A stretch of 44,209 nucleotides of DNA from a virus, in IMG/VR virus record IMGVR_UViG_3300018059_000019, positions 1 through 44,209 of that record; one strand, given 5' to 3'. Positions 6,152 through 12,827 of the stretch are shown piece by piece; the first letter of the stretch is position 1, and every line of letters starts with the position of its first letter. Made by a program: the position numbers and the translations under genes. Under the pieces are notes generated by a model, which worked only from the letters and a program-made list of their open reading frames with translations, made no database searches and was not told the DNA's origin.

Positions 6152-6205
6152 CCGCCAGTGAGTCAGCGAACAACGTGCCCTTTCCCGTCACACAAGGTAT
6201 ACCGC

Positions 6206-6319
6206 ATGAAAAAGCCTAGATATCGTTGGAGCTGTCTTGGTTATTGGATGTTGCAGGATATAGACTACAGTCCAGTCTATCCCTTTGCATTGTATGTCAC
6301 ACGCTTGCAGGCAGGCTAA
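6206..6319 (+). CDS. 37-residue aromatic peptide
   Basis: Short frame MKKPRYRWSCLGYWMLQ..., rich in Tyr and Trp, with AAGG ahead of the ATG. It fits the spacing of the tiny-gene run but has no recognisable motif and may not be translated. Confidence 0.35.
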   Translation: MKKPRYRWSCLGYWMLQDIDYSPVYPFALYVTRLQAG

Positions 6320-6325
6320 ACAAGC

Positions 6326-6371
6326 TGGTTGCACCTAGCGCCTTGTTATAACAGGACGCTAGCTGGAACCA
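6326..6371 (+). ncRNA. Structured RNA element, copy A
   Basis: Outer stem TGGTT/AACCA (6326-6330, 6367-6371), a 4+4 internal loop GCAC/CTGG, then an inner stem CTAGCG/CGCTAG (6335-6340, 6357-6362) continuing through CC/GG and TGTT/AACA. Copy B at 7031-7072 has the same internal loop but different paired bases in both stems, which supports RNA structure. Two more hairpins follow (6378-6396 and 6403-6425) before the next gene starts at 6441. It may be a leader element or an RNA processing site. Confidence 0.5.
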
Positions 6372-6440
6372 TCACTACCCTTGTTGTGAGCAAGGGAATA
6401 AAGTGTAACACACTGAGCGTTACACAATAAGAGTACTGTC

Positions 6441-6641
6441 ATGAAAGCGATCTTTGCCAACCACGCATTGCGTAATCGCAAGACACCTTCCCGTTATCGC
6501 ACACCTGGGCGCGCTGCTCGCTACGCAATGCGTCATCCAAGTGACGTTAATCACATCGTCAGTGCTGTCCTCAAGATGAGGGGCAACAACACAGCAGCGA
6601 GGTTTCTCTCACTAGTTGAACAAAGAAAGGTGCATGCATGA
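6441..6641 (+). CDS. Small basic early protein
   Basis: 66 residues, strongly basic (many Arg and His), helical in the second half. It follows the RNA element and two hairpins. The stop overlaps the start of the next membrane peptide (ATGA). A nucleic-acid-binding role would fit the charge, but there is no family match. Confidence 0.5.
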   Translation: MKAIFANHALRNRKTPSRYRTPGRAARYAMRHPSDVNHIVSAVLKMRGNNTAARFLSLVEQRKVHA

Positions 6642-6802
6642 AAGCCTTGCTTGAATACATAGCACTGGTTGCCATCGGCCTAGCAATAGGAACGCTCTTT
6701 GCCTTCACTCTCCTATTTACTGTAACCAAGGCTGTTACGAGCTGTCACACTGACGTACAGTGTGAAGCGCTGACGCACACCCCCTACACGCCTGCTAAAT
6801 GA
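6638..6802 (+). CDS. 54-residue single-helix membrane protein
   Basis: One transmembrane helix at about residues 4-30 (IALVAIGLAIGTLFAFTLLF), then a short tail with two Cys residues (SCHTDVQC). Start/stop overlap with the preceding gene supports expression. One of a series of tiny membrane proteins in this operon. Confidence 0.55.
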   Translation: MKALLEYIALVAIGLAIGTLFAFTLLFTVTKAVTSCHTDVQCEALTHTPYTPAK

Positions 6803-6812
6803 GGATTATGAC

Positions 6813-7019
6813 ATGACCAAGTTCACTGTAACAACAAGTGCTACCTTTACCCGTAAGGGTGTGAGGTGTGAAATAACTAGGCAGACACACGGCCAGGGGC
6901 GCGTTAACAAGATAGTTAATGGTGTCACCTACACTCATGTCCAGCTCTATCCATTGTGCCCCGCTCGTTTTGAGTGGATACGTGAGGATAACCTAATCAA
7001 CAAGACGATAGCAACATAA
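6813..7019 (+). CDS. Small beta-rich early protein
   Basis: 68 residues, predicted beta (KFTVTTSATFTRKG...), basic, ending near an FEWIREDNL segment. GAGGATT lies upstream of the ATG. Not recognised; soluble. Confidence 0.5.
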   Translation: MTKFTVTTSATFTRKGVRCEITRQTHGQGRVNKIVNGVTYTHVQLYPLCPARFEWIREDNLINKTIAT

Positions 7020-7030
7020 CGGTCGGGTAA

Positions 7031-7072
7031 TGTTGCACCTTGTAGGTTCATACGAGCCTACAAGCTGGAACA
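7031..7072 (+). ncRNA. Structured RNA element, copy B
   Basis: Outer stem TGTT/AACA (7031-7034, 7069-7072), internal loop GCAC/CTGG identical to copy A, inner stem CTTGTAGG/CCTACAAG (7039-7046, 7057-7064) with a TC/GA extension and an ATAC loop. Every stem differs in sequence from copy A yet still pairs. It lies between two tiny genes. Confidence 0.5.
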
Positions 7073-7102
7073 ACTCGTTCCTTGCACGCACAGGGGTGAT
7101 GT

Positions 7103-7180
7103 ATGGAAAGGAATAGGATGGCCGCTGGCTTCATTACACTCGGCTTCGTTTTGTTACTAATCGCCTTCATGACGCCATAG
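7103..7180 (+). CDS. 25-residue membrane peptide
   Basis: MERNRM followed by one hydrophobic helix (AAGFITLGFVLLLIAFM). AGGGGTGAT lies five bases before the ATG. Part of the tiny membrane-protein series. Confidence 0.45.
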   Translation: MERNRMAAGFITLGFVLLLIAFMTP

Positions 7181-7189
7181 GAGCACGTT

Positions 7190-7546
7190 ATGGAACACAA
7201 TAAGTTGTTATACGGTACAGCTATTGGTATGCACACTCACGTTTGCGGACAAACCAAGCGTAGTGAGCGAGAGATAGAAATTGGCGTCCCAGCTGTTGGC
7301 TGTGGTCACACTTGGCATCATGATGGCTGGCCTAATCAAGGTCTCCCAGATGATGAATACCACGCTGTGCATGCTTGCCCAAACTGTGGTGCTGGCCCCT
7401 GGCTGGCCATCCACAACAAGAGTGGACCTTACAAGTCTATTAGCAATGCTGAATTGGTAGCTGCAGTCTCCCTTGCCAGTGCTGGCGACGATGAGTTGCT
7501 AATTGACACTTTGCTCAAGATGGCTATGTATGAGCTAGCAAGATGA
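7190..7546 (+). CDS. Zinc-ribbon-type early protein
   Basis: 118 residues. The middle holds CGHTWHHDGW and, about 25 residues later, CPNCGAGPW, a likely zinc-binding ribbon; an additional CG lies near residue 19. The C-terminal 40 residues are helical (ELVAAVSLASAGDDELLIDTLLK). GGAG precedes the start, and the stop overlaps the next gene (ATGA). Function unknown; nucleic-acid or protein binding is possible. Confidence 0.6.
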   Translation: MEHNKLLYGTAIGMHTHVCGQTKRSEREIEIGVPAVGCGHTWHHDGWPNQGLPDDEYHAVHACPNCGAGPWLAIHNKSGPYKSISNAELVAAVSLASAGDDELLIDTLLKMAMYELAR

Positions 7547-7659
7547 AGTACCCACCCTTCATAATGCTGTGGATAGGCTGTATGTTCCTAACCATAGCTT
7601 GTGTTGTAGTCGCCGGAATTAGTTTGGTCTACCTAAGTGAATTACTCTACAGGAGATAG
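7543..7659 (+). CDS. 38-residue single-helix membrane protein
   Basis: Hydrophobic core at about residues 6-32 (MLWIGCMFLTIACVVVAG). ATGA overlap with the zinc-ribbon gene, and its own end (GGAGATAG) supplies the ribosome site of the next gene. Confidence 0.5.
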   Translation: MKYPPFIMLWIGCMFLTIACVVVAGISLVYLSELLYRR

Positions 7660-7661
7660 TC

Positions 7662-7778
7662 ATGCCCATGTTGCGAGTAGTAATAGGCCTTGTTTGGTAC
7701 ATCCTATCTGCCCCCTTCAATACAAGAGGGTGGGAACAGCTGGAGGAGATGAGACATGATCTGGAGGAAAGGGAATAG
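7662..7778 (+). CDS. 38-residue membrane-associated peptide
   Basis: A hydrophobic N-terminus (MLRVVIGLVWYILSAPF) is followed by an acidic helix (EQLEEMRHDLEERE). GGAG lies eight bases before the ATG. It overlaps the next gene by 23 bp. Confidence 0.45.
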   Translation: MPMLRVVIGLVWYILSAPFNTRGWEQLEEMRHDLEERE

Positions 7779-7920
7779 TGATACAGGCATCACCGCTATG
7801 CGCTTTATAATCCTATATTTGGCAGCAATGGCGGTTGTTGTAACGCTAGTATTGTTACACTACCCAGATGACCTCACTCGTCCGCCTTATAGGCAACCGG
7901 GTAGTAGTGGAGCAAGATAG
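7756..7920 (+). CDS. 54-residue single-helix membrane protein
   Basis: Short polar N-terminus, one transmembrane helix at about residues 16-36 (FIILYLAAMAVVVTLVLL), then a Pro/Arg-rich tail. A GGAGGAG ribosome site lies in the end of the preceding gene. It lies just upstream of the sigma factor. Confidence 0.5.
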   Translation: MIWRKGNSDTGITAMRFIILYLAAMAVVVTLVLLHYPDDLTRPPYRQPGSSGAR

Positions 7921-7950
7921 CACTTCTACCGGAAACAGAGGATAAACACC

Positions 7951-8454
7951 ATGAACAGGCATGTTCTCCAGCTCTACGTGTACAAGGACAAAGCACGTAA
8001 ATTCATCCGTGGTCGTTTGTGTAAGTATGGCATGCACAATGAGGATGTGGATAACGTCCTACAGGACGTATGGCTCCGAGTGTGCACACTACCTGACAGC
8101 GTAACCATCCAGTTCCCATTCACCTTCCTGTGTGCACATTGCAAGTGGGTGATTAGCGACAAGCGCATTCATTACGGTAACGTGTTGGATGCAATGAACC
8201 GTGTGGTTAGTATAGATAACATAACTGAACTACAACCCGCGTGTAGCGATGTAGAGAGTGAGATATATGTTCAACAAATACTGGAGCAAGCACAAACCGT
8301 GCTGCCAAGGACACACTACGATATATTAACTAGATATAGGTTACTAGGAGAAAGTCAAAGTGAAGTTGCTATGACCCTCCACCTAAGTGAGCACACGGTG
8401 AAGAAGTATGTCACCCAAACAAACCAGTTACTTCAACAGAGGTTAAGGATGTGA
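7951..8454 (+). CDS. ECF/FecI-like RNA polymerase sigma factor
   Basis: 167 residues, the size of extracytoplasmic-function sigma factors. A region 2-type segment (about residues 28-75: EDVDNVLQDVWLRVCTL, then FLCAHCKWVISDKR) should bind core RNA polymerase and the -10 element. A region 4-type helix-turn-helix (about 125-160: GESQSEVAMTLHLSEHTVKKY) should bind the -35. It would redirect host RNA polymerase to phage promoters, most simply those of the late operon, as no phage RNA polymerase gene is visible. The stop overlaps the GTG of a single-helix membrane protein, an arrangement reminiscent of sigma/anti-sigma pairs. Confidence 0.7.
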   Translation: MNRHVLQLYVYKDKARKFIRGRLCKYGMHNEDVDNVLQDVWLRVCTLPDSVTIQFPFTFLCAHCKWVISDKRIHYGNVLDAMNRVVSIDNITELQPACSDVESEIYVQQILEQAQTVLPRTHYDILTRYRLLGESQSEVAMTLHLSEHTVKKYVTQTNQLLQQRLRM

Positions 8455-8651
8455 ACAGATTTAAACAGGGGTACTTGAGTATGCAAGAGCACGCTAGGCG
8501 TTACCACAAAGCGTATCACCACGCGCACAATGGGTTGCACCTCAGTTATTTGGGCCTAGTTGCTAGTCATGGTCCATACAGCTGGGCGGCTGCAGCCCTC
8601 TTTTTCCTCATAGTCATAGGTTATGCACTCTCCTTGGAGGCGTCAAAATGA
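8451..8651 (+). CDS. Membrane protein coupled to the sigma factor
   Basis: 66 residues from a GTG overlapping the sigma factor stop (GTGA). A His-rich cytoplasmic-type N-terminal part (about residues 1-42) precedes one transmembrane helix (about 45-61, WAAAALFFLIVIGYAL). Its coupling to the sigma gene invites an anti-sigma role, but it lacks a recognisable anti-sigma domain. The His-rich segment may bind metal. Confidence 0.5.
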   Translation: MNRFKQGYLSMQEHARRYHKAYHHAHNGLHLSYLGLVASHGPYSWAAAALFFLIVIGYALSLEASK

Positions 8652-8812
8652 TCGTGCTGACGCATCACCGGCGACATCAAGTCCGGATGACTATCCTCAT
8701 CCTAGCGTGCGTCACCATAGATGCAGGTGCCAATGCGCTTGGCATCCACGTTCCTTTCCTTCCTGTTATAGTTGGCCTGCCAGTCAATCTGGTGTGGGTC
8801 TGGGGAGAATAG
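8648..8812 (+). CDS. 54-residue hydrophobic protein
   Basis: ATGA overlap with the preceding gene. A basic N-terminus (HHRRHQVR) is followed by two hydrophobic stretches (MTILILACVTIDAGANAL and FLPVIVGLPVNLVWVW), so it probably lies in the membrane. Confidence 0.45.
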   Translation: MIVLTHHRRHQVRMTILILACVTIDAGANALGIHVPFLPVIVGLPVNLVWVWGE

Positions 8813-8813
8813 C

Positions 8814-9002
8814 GTGGACAAATCAGAGCTATTAAAGTTTCTAGAGCCATTTACAGATGACATTGAGGTCGTACTATCAGGTCCAGTTCCAGATCATGTC
8901 ATACACTTCTCAGGCATTACTTACGGGGTGGATAGCAAGGGTTGGGGAATAGCGATCCTGCACACACAATTACCTAATGATGTGAAAAGGGGAGTAACAT
9001 GA
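8814..9002 (+). CDS. Small acidic early protein
   Basis: 62 residues from the GTG at 8814 (GGGGAG six bases upstream), preferred to an ATG at 8772 inside the previous gene. Soluble, alpha/beta look. The stop overlaps the next gene (ATGA). Not recognised. Confidence 0.5.
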   Translation: MDKSELLKFLEPFTDDIEVVLSGPVPDHVIHFSGITYGVDSKGWGIAILHTQLPNDVKRGVT

Positions 9003-9079
9003 CACCCGGGCAAATATTCCTAAGCGGCATGACGGCAGGCGTCTTGCTTTCTATCCTCATCATCTATCTACTCAAGTGA
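8999..9079 (+). CDS. 26-residue membrane peptide
   Basis: A single hydrophobic helix (FLSGMTAGVLLSILIIYLL) with almost no tails. ATGA overlap with the preceding gene. Confidence 0.45.
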   Translation: MTPGQIFLSGMTAGVLLSILIIYLLK

Positions 9080-9086
9080 TAACTAT

Positions 9087-9293
9087 ATGCAAGTAATGAA
9101 GTTGACAAAGCGCGAGATTGCACACACCATCAGGCATTGGGACACTACCTACGCGCCTGACAGCGCCCTTCACATGATAAAAAAGCTCTTAAGCGAGCAA
9201 GGCATAGAGGATAACACCCGCACTCGTTTTCACATCAACACCCTTATCGGTAAGATCATAGCTGAGGAGCAAAACTATGTCGATGCTAAATAG
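9087..9293 (+). CDS. Small helical early protein
   Basis: 68 residues, charged, helical (LTKREIAHTIRHWD..., MIKKLLSEQGIED). A second possible start is the ATG at 9096. It overlaps the next gene by 17 bp. Not recognised. Confidence 0.5.
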   Translation: MQVMKLTKREIAHTIRHWDTTYAPDSALHMIKKLLSEQGIEDNTRTRFHINTLIGKIIAEEQNYVDAK

Positions 9294-9495
9294 TGTTCGT
9301 GGCGCCAAGCGTCAAACCAAGCGGAAGATCATGGTCGGTCACGGCGTTGGCCGCTACCTCTTTGTTAGCAGCAAACAGGAGGAACGTGAAGTACGTGATA
9401 AACTGGACCCTACCAAGCTGATAAAGAAAGTGGTTACGCTAACAAAGACCTTTGTTCAACAGAACATCCGTCGTGTGCAAAACAAAGGAGCGTGA
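9277..9495 (+). CDS. Small basic early protein
   Basis: 72 residues, basic (KRQTKRKIMVGHGVGR...), with a helical C-terminal half. GAGGAG lies upstream of the ATG inside the preceding gene. Likely nucleic-acid or ribosome associated by charge only. Confidence 0.5.
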   Translation: MSMLNSVRGAKRQTKRKIMVGHGVGRYLFVSSKQEEREVRDKLDPTKLIKKVVTLTKTFVQQNIRRVQNKGA

Positions 9496-9496
9496 G

Positions 9497-9859
9497 ATGA
9501 AAGAACGCAAAGGAAGACCTTTACCAAAAGTCATAGTCGATACTATAAATGGTACGGTTGCTGATGTTATGAAGGATATTGAACAAAAGGATGAAATCCT
9601 AACGGTCATTAACAACCTCTACACGTTATATATGCGTGAAGAGTATAGTAACAATCCTGCTGAGATGTATATACAAGATATCGTCATTCGAACGGTGTTT
9701 GGTATCATCTTTGACGCACTACACAAAGACCTGCAAGACGCAACAAAGAGAGCGGCTTTCACCAACCTAATGGTTGCCAGTTATAAGGAGTTTATAGCCG
9801 CTCAGAGTGCAATTGCATCAAGCAACTTGATTATGCCTACAAGCGGGAGAACACAATGA
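9497..9859 (+). CDS. Helical early protein
   Basis: About 120 residues from the ATG at 9497, which has AAAGGAG six bases upstream; an upstream ATG at 9452 lies in the preceding gene. Mostly alpha-helical with conserved-looking hydrophobic spacing. The stop overlaps the next membrane peptide (ATGA). Not recognised. Confidence 0.55.
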   Translation: MKERKGRPLPKVIVDTINGTVADVMKDIEQKDEILTVINNLYTLYMREEYSNNPAEMYIQDIVIRTVFGIIFDALHKDLQDATKRAAFTNLMVASYKEFIAAQSAIASSNLIMPTSGRTQ

Positions 9860-9951
9860 GCAAGTTTGCACAAGGCCTCTTCCTTGGTATCGCTATAGGT
9901 ATACTCCTAGGTGGTATGCTTTCAACCTTCATATGGGTGACACTGACATGA
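9856..9951 (+). CDS. 31-residue membrane peptide
   Basis: One hydrophobic helix with small-residue packing motifs (GLFLGIAIGILLGGMLSTFIW). ATGA overlaps on both sides show tight coupling. Confidence 0.5.
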   Translation: MSKFAQGLFLGIAIGILLGGMLSTFIWVTLT

Positions 9952-10139
9952 CTGAACAAGAAATGAAAGACTGGATAGATAAAGCATCACTAGTGGAGTT
10001 ACTGCAAAAGTGGCGTTTTGCTCCAAGTGGTGATCCTTTCATGCAGGGCGAGGTGGGTACTCACTTTAGTAACACAATGTTCGCTTTACGCGACAAAGAT
10101 AATGACGCATGGGTAAGTGCCAGTAAACAGGTAGGGTGA
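9948..10139 (+). CDS. Small early protein
   Basis: 63 residues from the ATG at 9948, which overlaps the stop of the preceding peptide. It opens with an acidic helix (TEQEMKDWIDKASLVELLQKW). The composition (W, F, G spacing) suggests a compact soluble domain. Not recognised. Confidence 0.5.
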   Translation: MTEQEMKDWIDKASLVELLQKWRFAPSGDPFMQGEVGTHFSNTMFALRDKDNDAWVSASKQVG

Positions 10140-10143
10140 TGAT

Positions 10144-10323
10144 ATGGACAAGGCATATTTAGGTGATAGCGTATACGTACAGCAAATAGATACTAATGGT
10201 TTCAAGCAGCTTATTCTAACAACGGAGAATGGATACGGTCCCGATAATACTATAGTCCTAGATGATGAAGTCTTCCCGGCACTCATTAACTTCGCTAAAC
10301 AGCGGGGGTGGGCAAATGAGTAA
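10144..10323 (+). CDS. Small early protein, 59 residues
   Basis: Starts at the ATG at 10144 (GGGTGATG upstream) and runs MDKAYLGDSVYVQQID... to a stop overlapping the next gene. The sequence alternates short beta strands and ends in a helix. This compact pattern is common among small phage proteins of unknown function. Confidence 0.55.
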   Translation: MDKAYLGDSVYVQQIDTNGFKQLILTTENGYGPDNTIVLDDEVFPALINFAKQRGWANE

Positions 10324-10588
10324 CTTCCTCCTGTACCAAACACGCTGTGCTCACTATCACAACGCACTGACACACAAGGAGGTAGACCCTGGCGCGATTG
10401 AGCGACAAGCAACTCTTTATGAAAGCAATACGAGTGAACTCACAAAGGCTTACAAGGACGTCAAGCAGGGCTTCACCGCCCACTTGATAGGCGCCCCCTT
10501 ATCGGTGGTTGACATGAATCCTGGTGAGGTCATGACGCTATGTGAACAGGCAATAGCTGACGGTAAAGCGAAGAGGATAAAGGTATGA
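10316..10588 (+). CDS. Small helical early protein
   Basis: 90 residues from the ATG at 10316, which overlaps the previous stop (ATGAGTAA). Mainly helical; no motif recognised. The stop overlaps the next start (ATGA). Confidence 0.5.
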   Translation: MSNFLLYQTRCAHYHNALTHKEVDPGAIERQATLYESNTSELTKAYKDVKQGFTAHLIGAPLSVVDMNPGEVMTLCEQAIADGKAKRIKV

Positions 10589-10803
10589 ACGAGAACGTTC
10601 AAAATTTGAACACCACCGTATACACACAACTAGATACGGTGTTACGCTTCCTCGAGTTGGCACAATTCAAGATGAAAGGTATAACACCTGGCAGGTGGAC
10701 AGAGCATCCTTTGGTGAAGGACATAGAAGTGCATATAACGCTCGCTATTGCTAACACAAAGGTGAGTATGCGACAAATAAGCGATGAGCAGGAGAAAAAG
10801 TGA
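10585..10803 (+). CDS. Small helical early protein with operator-like site at its start
   Basis: 72 residues. Codons 5-9 (VQNLN) are one copy of the 15-bp palindrome, so a protein bound there could block translation-coupled transcription. The rest is helical (TQLDTVLRFLELAQFKMKG). ATGA coupling upstream. Function unknown. Confidence 0.5.
   Translation: MNENVQNLNTTVYTQLDTVLRFLELAQFKMKGITPGRWTEHPLVKDIEVHITLAIANTKVSMRQISDEQEKK
10597..10611. repeat. 15-bp palindrome GTTCAAAATTTGAAC, copy 3
   Basis: Perfect copy at codons 5-9 of the gene starting at 10585. Confidence 0.65.
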
Positions 10804-10991
10804 TGGATAGAGAATACGTAGATAGAACAGTAGCTGATACAATGCAAAAACTAGCAGCGGCATTACAAGCTGATACGCTTAGAGGTGCATTAGCTGGATT
10901 ACAAGAAGCTAGATTGTTCTTGCAAGCCGGCATCGACTGTATCGAACCAGAGGTTGCAAAGGACAAAGACAATGAAACTAATCAAGATTGA
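10803..10991 (+). CDS. Small helical early protein
   Basis: 62 residues, alanine-rich amphipathic helices (DTMQKLAAALQADTLRGAL). The ATG at 10803 shares a base with the preceding stop (TGATG); a GTG at 10800 is the alternative. It overlaps the next gene by 20 bp. Confidence 0.5.
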   Translation: MDREYVDRTVADTMQKLAAALQADTLRGALAGLQEARLFLQAGIDCIEPEVAKDKDNETNQD

Positions 10992-11619
10992 ACTAGACGA
11001 AACTGTTATAATGGGCTGCCTAGACTTTGTCGAGCAGTTTGACACTGTCCCCGATGCCATTGAACGCACCCTTCAGGCATTCACCAATGCTATGCGTGTA
11101 AAAGGAAAGATACCTGAACGCACACCGGAGGAGGCACATCACTTGGTTAATGCAACACTTCTTAGAGCCACTGAAGAGGATGATCCTCTCTCAGTTGTTG
11201 ACGACATGCTGAAGCAATTGCCTCCGAGGAGTAACGACATATCATCTATTAGTACTGAAGCTGAACGGCGAATAGAAGAGGATAGTGTCCCTAACTTGGG
11301 TCGCCCAGTCACGCTAATCGATAGAGGAGACGGTGATATAGCAATAGTTCAGCACAAAGTCAACCTGTTTGAACAGCACCGTAAAACATTCATCACGCTG
11401 AGGCGCGAAGCTCCCAAGGATCGCTTAATCGAACAGATGGCAACTATGATAGTTAAATGGGAGTTGCTTGGCGATGAGCCAATACCTTTGAGTGATAAAG
11501 TAACTGTTGCGGCCCTTGAGATAGTGTATACCTACCTGCCACGTGAGCTATGGAGCAGCTTAAAAGCAGAGGAGCAGATTAAACAATTCATAGGGCAACA
11601 TGACGGGAGCGAAACATGA
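10972..11619 (+). CDS. Unknown early protein with possible ribbon-helix-helix start
   Basis: 215 residues from the ATG at 10972 (AAGGAC upstream), within the end of the previous gene. The first 45 residues (a strand KLIKIELDE, then two helices, VIMGCLDFVEQFD and AIERTLQAFTNAM) could form a ribbon-helix-helix DNA-binding unit. A charged linker follows, then a helical C-terminal domain. The second-longest of the pre-replication early genes. No family recognised. Confidence 0.55.
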   Translation: MKLIKIELDETVIMGCLDFVEQFDTVPDAIERTLQAFTNAMRVKGKIPERTPEEAHHLVNATLLRATEEDDPLSVVDDMLKQLPPRSNDISSISTEAERRIEEDSVPNLGRPVTLIDRGDGDIAIVQHKVNLFEQHRKTFITLRREAPKDRLIEQMATMIVKWELLGDEPIPLSDKVTVAALEIVYTYLPRELWSSLKAEEQIKQFIGQHDGSET

Positions 11620-11888
11620 CCATAAGTGAGCAAATTCCAGAACGCCTTACATTCATACTTGGCTCGGGGGAGTCGGCAACTCAAACTAAAGCTGATGCAA
11701 TACATTGGCTAAAACATCTGTTCGAGTACTACAATGGCCAGGAAAAGGACTGGCACGATAAAACCTATAACGGTGAACGAACGACAGGCGGTTTTAGTCA
11801 AGCTAACGAAAATGAATGGATGAGATATAGACAAGAAGCATCTGCGTTAGCATTTGCTATTCAAATTATCTCTGGAGAAACACCATGA
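11616..11888 (+). CDS. Small helical early protein
   Basis: 90 residues, ATGA overlap upstream and downstream. The helical segments ATQTKADAIHWLKHLF and WMRYRQEASALAFAIQII suggest a compact helical bundle. Not recognised. Confidence 0.5.
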   Translation: MTISEQIPERLTFILGSGESATQTKADAIHWLKHLFEYYNGQEKDWHDKTYNGERTTGGFSQANENEWMRYRQEASALAFAIQIISGETP

Positions 11889-12229
11889 CCGACAAGACAT
11901 ACAACGTTGCTAAAACCATGCCACCTATGGACCTTACTGAAGCACTGCGCATAGCCGAAAGCGACTCCTTTTATGGCTCCCTTATACTCAGCCAAGCAGC
12001 ACTGACATTAGCGAAAGAGGTACGTTCACTGCAAAGTTCAGTGCCTAAAACTAATACCTTGGCTGAAATACTAGTAGATAATATTGAATACGCCGATAAT
12101 ATAAGGGCAGTAATATTAGAGGCCGTTAGGGGTATGGGCCCTAATAGTCTGATTACTACCAGCGATCTGGTTCATATCCTTGTAGGTGTGTTCACAAAGT
12201 TGGGTAAAACAAATGAACCAACTGTTTGA
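11885..12229 (+). CDS. Helical early protein, end of this tiny-gene block
   Basis: 114 residues, mainly helical. It is the last gene before the structured non-coding stretch at 12.23-12.45 kb. ATGA overlap upstream. Not recognised. Confidence 0.5.
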   Translation: MTDKTYNVAKTMPPMDLTEALRIAESDSFYGSLILSQAALTLAKEVRSLQSSVPKTNTLAEILVDNIEYADNIRAVILEAVRGMGPNSLITTSDLVHILVGVFTKLGKTNEPTV

Positions 12230-12239
12230 CACGAGGCGC

Positions 12240-12453
12240 AAGGATGGTCATACTGAGTCCTCAATGTTGGGGCACAAACGCCCTTACAGTGACAGAACAG
12301 GGGTTTCTTTCTATGCTAGCTGGCGGTGTAAACCCAGTGCTTCATTGTCACCTCAATGTGGCACGCCTAGGTTTCATCCCCCTGTACCTTGGCTCCCCAT
12401 CGCCAGCTAGCGCCTTTTTGACTGCTTTTAACTAACGAGATTGGAGACGTATA
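12240..12453 (+). ncRNA. Candidate structured RNA with terminator-like end (core 12297-12419)
   Basis: A gene-free gap. GCTAGCTGGCG (12315-12325) pairs perfectly with CGCCAGCTAGC (12401-12411), followed by GCC and TTTTT. Inside is a hairpin: GTGC/GCAC (12337-12340, 12361-12364) and CATTG/CAATG (12343-12347, 12354-12358). ACAGGGG (12297-12303) can pair with CCCCTGT (12379-12385), crossing the main stem as a pseudoknot. GGGC/GCCC (12270-12283) is a further small hairpin, and CCTCAATGT occurs twice (12259 area, 12351 area). It could be a small RNA or a leader controlling the next gene. It does not fold as a tRNA. Confidence 0.5.
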
Positions 12454-12813
12454 ATGACTGCTCAAGCAATTAGCGCAAAGAACGGCACTGAAGAAACAAG
12501 CCCGAGCGCAACTGTGCAATATGACTTCGGCGACAACCTGGCTGAAGCTGTCGCTCTATTCGGTGACGATATTGTATTCAGCCGGTTCAAGGCTGCATCG
12601 ATCGTTGACTTGCAGGCCCTCATCCGTCGCCACCTGGACGGTGAGACGCCTAAAACTGAGGCTGAAATTCAGGCCCTTGTCACGGAATGGCGTCCTGGCG
12701 TGACTACGCGTAAGCGCAAGAGTGTGAAGGAAAAGGCAGAGGAATTGTTCGCTGGTCTGTCGGACAGCGAGAAGAATGCCCTCCTGGAGAGCTTGCTGGC
12801 CCAAGCCAAGTAA
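12454..12813 (+). CDS. Unknown protein, GC-rich codons, own terminator
   Basis: 119 residues. GGAGACG lies upstream of the ATG. A helical centre (VFSRFKAASIVDLQALIRRHLDG) leads to a basic linker (TTRKRKSVKEK) and a final helical module (ELFAGLSDSEKNALLESLLAQ). The final module and parts of the centre resemble the first early protein (4086-4541). Codons are richer in G/C at third positions than in neighbouring tiny genes, as in the capsid gene, which suggests high expression. Preceded by a structured RNA and followed by a strong terminator. Possibly an abundant DNA-associated protein. Confidence 0.65.
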   Translation: MTAQAISAKNGTEETSPSATVQYDFGDNLAEAVALFGDDIVFSRFKAASIVDLQALIRRHLDGETPKTEAEIQALVTEWRPGVTTRKRKSVKEKAEELFAGLSDSEKNALLESLLAQAK

Positions 12814-12827
12814 TTTGGTGGAAAGGT

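Noticed and set aside
12315-12412. tRNA or tmRNA at the 12.3-kb structured region
   Set aside because: No cloverleaf, no T-arm consensus and no acceptor CCA; the closing stem is 11 bp with a terminator-like tail.
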